Part shown: positions 37,039 through 41,662 of the stretch, one piece after another
Position numbering within the stretch: the first letter of the stretch is position 1
How the letters are laid out: each line of letters starts with the position of its first letter
Source of the DNA: Streptomyces sp. NBC_01750
GTDB lineage: Bacteria > Actinomycetota > Actinomycetes > Streptomycetales > Streptomycetaceae
Assembly: GCF_035918095.1 (NCBI RefSeq)
Contig: NZ_CP109139.1
Coordinates: 1 to 41,662 of the forward strand
Direction of reading: 5' to 3'
Length of the DNA: 41,662 bases
Position numbers and translations under genes: made by a program
The notes under the pieces: model-generated
Seen by the model: only the letters and a program-made list of their open reading frames with translations
Database searches by the model: none
Told to the model about the DNA's origin: nothing

Positions 37039-37084
37039 GCAAGAAGGCAGGCAGGCGCAGCTATGTGCCCGCCTGCCTTCTTGC
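37039..37084 (+). terminator. Terminator of the partition operon
   Basis: GCAAGAAGGCAGGC and GCCTGCCTTCTTGC pair over 14 bp around an 18-nt loop, followed by TTTT. Confidence 0.75.
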
Positions 37085-37251
37085 TTTTATACATGCATAA
37101 GTGCAAAACTGTGCGGGCGGTTGTGCAGGAATGCCCCACCGCTGTGCAGCACTGGGCAGCTACGATGCGGCCCTGTGTCACTCGTTACGCGGGTGTAAGT
37201 GCGTGCGTTCCTGAGTGTGCAACAACGTGCATTTATACATGCATAAACGTG
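37085..37251. repeat. Downstream TTATACATGCATAA sites of the partition region
   Basis: TTTTATACATGCATAAGTGC starts at 37085 and GTGCATTTATACATGCATAA starts at 37227. Both share the core TTATACATGCATAA, close to the upstream TTATGCAT pair. Short GTGCAA/GTGCAG words are scattered between them. No gene in 37002-37314. Candidate centromere (parS-like) or operators. Confidence 0.55.
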
Positions 37252-37314
37252 AAAGGCCCCGGGGGTCAGCCTGGCAGCGAGACCCCGGAGCCATCGACCG
37301 AGGGAGAACCCCCG

Positions 37315-37380
37315 ATGCACTTCCAGCGTACGGGCCGGGCGGCCCGACGAGGAACCGCAGCACGAGCAGGTGCCCGATGA
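37315..37380 (+). CDS. 21-residue coupled leader ORF
   Basis: ATG 37315 has GAGGGAGAACCCCCG upstream; the basic peptide MHFQRTGRAARRGTAARAG ends in a TGA that overlaps the ATG of the next gene (ATGA at 37377-37380). The big gene has no other obvious ribosome site, so its translation probably depends on this leader. Confidence 0.5.
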   Translation: MHFQRTGRAARRGTAARAGAR

Positions 37381-39407
37381 CGATTCCTCACCTTCGGCTC
37401 CCCGAGTCGATCGCCGACACTCCACAGTGGACCGTGACCGCGGCGGGCGCGATTGTGGGCCTCGCGCTACTGGTCCTGTACGCCCGCATCATCGGGCGCC
37501 GAGCCAAGCTCCAGGCAGCGGCCCCGCAGGCAACAGGCCGCGGGGCAGTTGCCCGGCAGACCGTTGTCAAGGCGGGCCCGCTCGCCGTCCTCGGAGCCTG
37601 CGGCATGGTTGTCTCGCTGTACGGCCTCTTTGGCTTCGCCACGGAGACGATGGAGCTGCCGGCGGTCCCGTTCGCGATCTCGATCATGGCCATTTTCGAC
37701 GTGGCCGAGGTGACTTGCTTCGTATCGCTCTACCGCTCGGCTGCGGTCGAAAGTGCCTGGACACGGCCGATGCGTCGCACGCGTCGCATGGCATGGATGC
37801 TGGTGGCTGCGAGTTCGGCCATGAACGGAGCTCACGCCCCCGGCAACTCCATTGCCATGGTGGCCTTTGCCGCCGTCCCGATCGTCTCCGCAAAGCTCAT
37901 CGAGTTCGAGCTGGAAAAGCTGCTGGACTCGAACGCTGCTGAGGCCGACGAGGACGCTCGGCCCGGCTTCGTACGACTGGTGCAGCTTGGATACGTACAT
38001 GCTTGGGCTGGCATCTTCGCGAAGCTTGGGATTGACGCAGCCAGCAGGGACGGCCTGATCCACCAGGACGCCCGCATTCGGCGAGCGGCCCGCAAGATTC
38101 ACGAGCTCGGCCGCGCCCTCGATGCGCTCGACGGGGTGGAGCAGGACAGCCAGGCCCGGAGCCGCCAGAGGGGCCGCGCGAAGAAGCGCGTTGAGACCGT
38201 GCAGGGTAAAGCCGAAATCGCCATTGACGTGGCTGGGGTCGCGGGCGATGCTCCCGCCCAACTGATGCTCGCCCGTCACCTGGTCACCCGGGGCCGCGTG
38301 ACCGACCTTGCCCGTATGGACGTTCGCGACCCGATGGGCATCGTGACGACCCTCGAAGAGCTCGCGATCGTCCCGAGCGCCGAGGCCATCAAGGCCGGGG
38401 CCCGCGCCGCGCTCGCCGAGCAGCAGCGTGAGGAGGCGGAGAAGGCCCGCGACGCCGCCCAGGCCGCCCAGGCCGCCGCCGAGGCCGCCGCCGGGCAGGT
38501 ACGCGAGCAGGCAGCCGCCGAGCTCACGGCCGCACAGAAGACGCGGGCGGAGGCCGAGGCCGCCGCAACTGCCATGCACCAGAAGGCCCAGACAGCCGCC
38601 CAGGCCGCCGCCGAGGCCGAGTCGAAGCGGACCGCAGCCCAGAAAGCGCACGACCAACTCGCCGCCACGGTCGAGCAGCTGACGAGCCGAGCACAGGACC
38701 TCAAGCACTCCGCGACTGTGACGGACTCCGAGCGCCAGGCCATCGCCGACCAGCTCGCGGCGCTGCGGCGCCAGGCAGAGGAAGCATCCGAGCTGGTCAC
38801 CCAGCGGAAGCGGGAAGCTGAGGACGCGAAGGGGGAGGCTCAGCAGGCGCTTGCCGCCCGCAGGGCCGCCGCGGCCGACGTGGACGGCGCCAAGCGACTC
38901 GTGGGCGAGCTCGAAGAGCAGGCCGAGCGCCTGCGTGCCGACGCGCAGCAGTACGCCCGTCAGCAGCAGGACCGAGCCGCCGAGCTGGAACGCCTGGCGG
39001 CCGAGAAGGAAGGGGCCGAGGCGGCAGCCCGCGCCGCCGCAGAGCGTGCCGTTCGCGCCCAGGCAGGGGCTCGCACCGCCGAGGAGGAGCAGAACGCCGC
39101 GCGCGTTGCTCTGCGGCACGCACGCACAGAGATCATGGACGCGCTCACCAGTCCGGAGGCGTACGAGCCGCCTCGCTGGAACAGCGAGCCCAAGCGGCGC
39201 GGTTGGGAGCTGTACATGCACAAGGTGCGCACAGACGGCACAGAGCCGACCGACGCAGAGTTGGCGGGGGAGGACCGCGACCCGAGCACCGCCCGAAAGT
39301 GGCTCGCCGAGTTCCGGGCCGAGCTTGCTCGGATGACCGCAGCCGCACTCCCTGCACAGCAGGGTGCACACGACCGCACTGCGGACGAGGCGCCCGCCCT
39401 GGTGTAG
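37377..39407 (+). CDS. Membrane protein with long cytoplasmic coiled coil (possible plasmid spread/transfer factor)
   Basis: 676 residues from ATG 37377, coupled to the leader ORF. Four or five membrane segments occupy residues about 20-175: TVTAAGAIVGLALLVLYARI, AGPLAVLGACGMVVSLYGLF, VPFAISIMAIFDVAEVTCFV, MAWMLVAASSAMNGAH and NSIAMVAFAAVPIVSAKLIE. Residues about 335-610 are Ala/Glu/Gln/Arg coiled coil, and a C-terminal domain (from about residue 585: EIMDALTSPEAYEPPRW; PSTARKWLAEFRAELARM) looks DNA-binding-like. The membrane part resembles the DUF2637/Spd-like proteins of Streptomyces plasmids that help plasmid spread within mycelium; that match is from memory. It could tether plasmid or transfer machinery to the membrane. 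Confidence 0.65.
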   Translation: MTIPHLRLPESIADTPQWTVTAAGAIVGLALLVLYARIIGRRAKLQAAAPQATGRGAVARQTVVKAGPLAVLGACGMVVSLYGLFGFATETMELPAVPFAISIMAIFDVAEVTCFVSLYRSAAVESAWTRPMRRTRRMAWMLVAASSAMNGAHAPGNSIAMVAFAAVPIVSAKLIEFELEKLLDSNAAEADEDARPGFVRLVQLGYVHAWAGIFAKLGIDAASRDGLIHQDARIRRAARKIHELGRALDALDGVEQDSQARSRQRGRAKKRVETVQGKAEIAIDVAGVAGDAPAQLMLARHLVTRGRVTDLARMDVRDPMGIVTTLEELAIVPSAEAIKAGARAALAEQQREEAEKARDAAQAAQAAAEAAAGQVREQAAAELTAAQKTRAEAEAAATAMHQKAQTAAQAAAEAESKRTAAQKAHDQLAATVEQLTSRAQDLKHSATVTDSERQAIADQLAALRRQAEEASELVTQRKREAEDAKGEAQQALAARRAAAADVDGAKRLVGELEEQAERLRADAQQYARQQQDRAAELERLAAEKEGAEAAARAAAERAVRAQAGARTAEEEQNAARVALRHARTEIMDALTSPEAYEPPRWNSEPKRRGWELYMHKVRTDGTEPTDAELAGEDRDPSTARKWLAEFRAELARMTAAALPAQQGAHDRTADEAPALV

Positions 39408-39426
39408 GTGCGCAGAGCGCACAACA

Positions 39427-39479
39427 CCGCACATGCCGAGGGGCCGCCCCACAGTGGGGCGGCCCCTCGGCATGTGCGG
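39427..39479. terminator. 25-bp perfect inverted repeat, bidirectional terminator
   Basis: Two perfect 25-bp arms (outer CCGCACATGCCGAGG, inner GGCCGCCCCA) flank the 3-nt loop CAG, between convergent genes ending at 39407 and 39488. It is the longest perfect hairpin I found in the window. Confidence 0.85.
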
Positions 39480-39487
39480 AAGCTTCG

Positions 39488-39703
39488 TTAGAGCGTTCCC
39501 GCTCGCAGTGCGCCGATCACCGCAGCGAAGGCCTGAGTCGGCACGGCAAGGGCGGGTCCGTGGACGCGCTTGGAATCGCGGATGCCGACCCAGGCGGCCC
39601 CTACGGCCGCGACTTCCACGCATTCGTTGTTGGCGGCGCTGTAGCTGCTGGTCTTCCAGCAGGCAGCCGCGAGCTCAGCGGCGGTAGGCGGGGTGGTGGT
39701 CAT
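39488..39703 (-). CDS. DUF397-family small protein
   Basis: 71 residues from ATG 39703. CWKTSSYSAANNECVEVAAV and WVGIRDSKRVHGPALAVPTQAFAAV are the hallmark DUF397 pattern (W-x-SSYS...CVEVA...V-x-x-RDSK...L). DUF397 proteins are partners of the XRE/DUF5753 regulators in Streptomyces, where such pairs (e.g. WhiJ- and AbaA-type loci) influence development and antibiotic production. Length is normal. The start overlaps the end of the regulator gene by 4 nt, so the two are made together. Confidence 0.9.
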   Translation of the reverse strand: MTTTPPTAAELAAACWKTSSYSAANNECVEVAAVGAAWVGIRDSKRVHGPALAVPTQAFAAVIGALRAGTL

Positions 39704-40653
39704 CGGGTGTGCTCCTGTCGTGCATTGGCCAGCAGGGTAAGACTGAACGCGGGGTCGGCCGCGCCGGATCGCAGATAATCAAACATGATCTTGTAATCGC
39801 GTACATCATCCGGGGCGTCCAGGTAGAGGCCCCGCCGGTGCAGTTCCAGGTAGACGACCGCCATTGACGCCATCGGATCGCGCTCATCATCGCGACCGAG
39901 CAGGATGAAATGACCGCCGCTGCCCGCAGCGTGCGCGCCAAGGGAGGCCGGGAGGACCTGAAGATCAATGTTGGGTCGCTCAGCCATCATCATCAGGTGG
40001 TCGATCTGTTCGGCCATCACATCCTTGTCGCCGACCTGGCGCCGCAATACAGCCTCATCGAGGACCACCCAGAGGTGTAGTGCCGGCGAGCGTTCGAGGA
40101 TGCTCTGACGCTGAATGCGGGCGTCAACGGTGCTGCTGATGGCTTCCGCATCCGCTCGTACTTCGGCGGCCTGATGGAGCGCCAGCGCATAGCGGGGAGT
40201 CTGGAGCAGTCCAGGCACCAGGGCGTTGGCCCACACGTGCTCATAGGAGGCGTACGCCTCGAAGGAGACGAGCGGGTCCAGGATCTCCGGCACCGCCGGG
40301 TGGTCCATCCACCAACCGCTTTCCTGGCTGGAGACCAGTTGCACCAGGGCGTCGCGTTCGCTGCTCGTTGCGTCGCATGCGTCCGCGATGGCCCGGACCG
40401 TCGGAACGCGCAACTTGGCGCGGTCTTGCCAGCTTTCGTACCGGTTGACCGTGCCAACGCTCACCCCGGCTAGCTTTGCGACCTCGGTTTGGGTACGCCC
40501 AGCGCGCGAGCGGAGGGCTTGCAGGCCGCGGGCAATTTGCATGCGTCCCGCCGGCCCCGCTGTCCCTCGAACGGTCACGTCGTCCCCTCGAAATCGTCCG
40601 CCGCCAGCAGATGCGGCGCGGTCAACAGCCGAAGCGTACGCGGGAGTCGACAC
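39700..40653 (-). CDS. XRE-family regulator with DUF5753 domain
   Basis: 317 residues from GTG 40653, behind GGAGGGG at eight bases. The XRE domain is at about 38-95: LQALRSRAGRTQTEVAKLAG, VSVGTVNRYESWQ and VPTVRAIADACDA. The rest is a DUF5753 domain: ANALVPGLLQTPRYALAL, DARIQRQSILERSPALHLWV, ERPNIDLQVLPASLGAHAAG and MAVVYLELHRRGLYLD. Such regulators work with DUF397 partners. An unusual N-terminal extension of about 30 residues precedes the XRE part, and an in-frame GTG near residue 27 (MTVRGTAGP) is an alternative. Two palindromes in the divergent upstream region (40716, 40774) are likely operators. Confidence 0.85.
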   Translation of the reverse strand: MSTPAYASAVDRAASAGGGRFRGDDVTVRGTAGPAGRMQIARGLQALRSRAGRTQTEVAKLAGVSVGTVNRYESWQDRAKLRVPTVRAIADACDATSSERDALVQLVSSQESGWWMDHPAVPEILDPLVSFEAYASYEHVWANALVPGLLQTPRYALALHQAAEVRADAEAISSTVDARIQRQSILERSPALHLWVVLDEAVLRRQVGDKDVMAEQIDHLMMMAERPNIDLQVLPASLGAHAAGSGGHFILLGRDDERDPMASMAVVYLELHRRGLYLDAPDDVRDYKIMFDYLRSGAADPAFSLTLLANARQEHTR

Positions 40654-40715
40654 CTGCGAATCCCCTCCTTACAGCTCACTCGGTTGGGGGGTAATTCAGC
40701 CGTACGGGTATCGCT

Positions 40716-40730
40716 CATTGAATTTCAATG
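40716..40730. promoter_or_regulatory. CATTGAATTTCAATG palindrome
   Basis: Perfect 7-bp arms around one central base in the divergent region between the XRE/DUF5753 gene and the 40839 operon. Candidate operator. Confidence 0.55.
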
Positions 40731-40773
40731 GCAGTGTATGCGGCGAACACGGAGCGTCTTGGTTCGAGTGCTT

Positions 40774-40787
40774 CAAGTGATCACTTG
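40774..40787. promoter_or_regulatory. CAAGTGATCACTTG palindrome
   Basis: A perfect 14-bp palindrome 52 bases before ATG 40839, in the same divergent region. Candidate operator for the XRE regulator or a nearby factor. Confidence 0.55.
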
Positions 40788-40838
40788 GCCCGTCCGTGTC
40801 CCCTCCATCAGCCAGCGCAGACGACAGGGATTCAGTCG

Positions 40839-41078
40839 ATGCCAGCAGGCACGGGCACACCGCCGGCCACGGCGGATGTGCGAAGCAGCGTTCTTGACCC
40901 CCTCTCCACCACCCCCGAGCAGAAGGCCCGGTTACGCGGGCACGCCTGCGCGCGTTGCGGATCGAGGCAGGGCCTCAGGCCCGCGGGCTATGCGTACACC
41001 GCATCCGAAGGAAATGGCCGTCTGGGATGGCCGGTGAAGGTATGCGAGAGCTGCCAGAGGGTGGGGGCGGGCGCATGA
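40839..41078 (+). CDS. Small zinc-ribbon protein with a TTA codon
   Basis: 79 residues from ATG 40839 (CAGGGA about ten bases upstream). After a polar N-terminus, HACARCGSRQGLRPAGY and VKVCESCQRVG give two CxxC knuckles, one zinc ribbon. A TTA leucine codon lies at 40932-40934, just before the first knuckle, so expression may need bldA tRNA. First gene of the operon that runs over the window junction; the next gene starts within its stop (ATGA). Possibly nucleic-acid binding; role unknown. Confidence 0.65.
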   Translation: MPAGTGTPPATADVRSSVLDPLSTTPEQKARLRGHACARCGSRQGLRPAGYAYTASEGNGRLGWPVKVCESCQRVGAGA

Positions 41079-41563
41079 TGCCGACTCCCGCAGCACGCTG
41101 GTTCATCGCGGCCGGGGCCGAGGTGGGCCCGCTGTATCGCGCGTGGAACGGCGGGGCAGCCGCCGATGTGCCGATAGGTCAGTTATGGGACGTCGTGCGG
41201 GTCACGACCCGGCTCGGCTATGAAGTCCTCAGCCGGGTCCGCAGCATCAGCGCCGAGATCGGGCCCGTGCTGGACACGCCCGCCCGGTCCTCCCTTGAAT
41301 TCATCGTCGCCCCAGGGACAGCGGCGAGTTGGCCGCAGATGATCGGGACACGGGCAGCGGCCACGGGATACATGCGCTGCCCGCCGCCGCACGTGACCGT
41401 GGCCAGCGGCCTACGCTCGACCGGCGCACGGCGGTGGATCGTCCCGCCCCTCTACGCGCCCGCCACCACCGACGCCGACGCTCTGTGCGAGGCCGTGGCC
41501 GCAGCGCTGCTGACCCGCGCGACGGCCGTACTCGCATTGGCCGATCGGGGTGAGCCGCGATGA
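41075..41563 (+). CDS. 162-residue actinobacterial protein of unknown function, with TTA codon
   Basis: ATG 41075 overlaps the preceding stop. The order of segments (ARWFIAAGAEVGPLYRAWNG; IGQLWDVVRVTTRLGYEVL; IGPVLDTPARSSLEFIVAPG; GYMRCPPPHVTVASG; RWIVPPLYAPATTDADALCE) reminds me of a small Streptomyces family sometimes annotated with primase-polymerase terms, but I see no primase catalytic motifs. Residue 37 is a TTA codon (41183-41185). The stop overlaps ATG 41560. Cytoplasmic by appearance; function not assigned. Confidence 0.65.
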   Translation: MMPTPAARWFIAAGAEVGPLYRAWNGGAAADVPIGQLWDVVRVTTRLGYEVLSRVRSISAEIGPVLDTPARSSLEFIVAPGTAASWPQMIGTRAAATGYMRCPPPHVTVASGLRSTGARRWIVPPLYAPATTDADALCEAVAAALLTRATAVLALADRGEPR

Positions 41564-41662
41564 TCCGATGCGAAGTGACGGCCCATAGGCTCGACCTGGC
41601 GGCGCACTGGCCGCTGTACGCCTACGAGGCGGACGGCCCGCGCATGGCCCTGCGGTGGCTGC
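41560..41662 (+). CDS. 5' part of the gene that appears to continue at base 1
   Basis: ATG 41560 overlaps the stop of the previous gene (ATGA). It encodes 34 residues (MIRCEVTAHRLDLAAHW..., ending MALRWL) and one base of the next codon before the window ends. Joined to bases 1-308 it gives 136 residues without a break in frame. No known domain. Confidence 0.6.
   Translation, partial: MIRCEVTAHRLDLAAHWPLYAYEADGPRMALRWL

Noticed and set aside
37467..39623. A 718-codon minus-strand frame across the membrane/coiled-coil gene
   Set aside because: It is the shadow of the Ala/Glu coiled-coil codons and runs through the terminator hairpin at 39427-39479.
1..41662. CRISPR array, tRNA or rRNA genes, insertion sequences, integrase with att sites
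   Set aside because: I looked for spaced short repeats, cloverleaf-like segments, transposase or tyrosine-integrase motifs and terminal inverted repeats and found none; the only site-specific recombinase is the resolvase at 1607.

Overview
The window is high-GC actinobacterial DNA whose gene families are typical of Streptomyces or a close relative: XRE/DUF5753 plus DUF397 pairs, DUF4913, an SCO6880-type transfer protein, TTA codons and many GTG starts. Its content is that of a self-transmissible plasmid: replication initiator, serine resolvase with a res-like site, MazF/RHH toxin-antitoxin pair, ParA-type partition module, relaxase, and one long type IV secretion operon. I see no integrase, att site, rRNA, tRNA, IS element, CRISPR array or resistance gene. 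The last reading frame (from 41560) runs off the right end and continues in frame into the frame that is open from base 1 to 308. I therefore suspect the window is one complete circular replicon of 41662 bp, cut inside that gene.

Layout. 1-2.9 kb: end of the junction-spanning gene, the toxin-antitoxin pair, a resolvase with an array of GTCCCGAAA-type boxes in front of it, and a zinc-ribbon protein. 2.9-10 kb: an accessory region with two long non-coding repeats (LR1, LR2), four transcription units driven by near-identical promoters, and six copies of an mRNA hairpin with loop AACGGCA just ahead of start codons. The units encode small unrecognised proteins and one SprT-like metalloprotease. 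10-13.3 kb: replication, with a large primase-polymerase-type initiator. 13.6-18.7 kb: a four-gene, partly translationally coupled operon with two coiled-coil proteins, a zinc-ribbon protein and a zinc-ribbon/DEDDh exonuclease. 18.8-19.15 kb: a third, inverted and shorter copy of the long repeat (LR3).

19.2-25 kb: two small leftward genes, a candidate oriT, a MobC-like protein, a MOBP-like relaxase, and two downstream proteins, the first of which shares a helical module with the relaxase C-terminus. 25-33.5 kb (minus strand): DUF4913 protein, VirD4-like coupling ATPase, VirB4-type ATPase, SCO6880-type protein, VirB6/TrbL-like membrane protein, VirB8-like protein, a small two-helix membrane protein, and a ParA-like protein with a broken P-loop. 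33.6-35.1 kb: divergent XRE regulator and a lytic transglycosylase/NlpC-P60 wall hydrolase. 35.2-39.4 kb: small gene, ParA and its RHH partner with repeated TTATGCAT-type sites, and a large membrane/coiled-coil protein. 39.5 kb to the end: DUF397 and XRE/DUF5753 pair, divergent from a small operon with TTA codons that crosses the window junction.

How it works together: transfer would use relaxase plus coupling protein plus T4SS, not the FtsK-like TraB route of classic Streptomyces plasmids, which I do not find. The most unusual part is the 3-10 kb region, where shared promoters, shared leader hairpins, long repeats and a palindrome (core TGTACA, nine copies across the window) look like one coordinated regulon that I cannot match to a described system.
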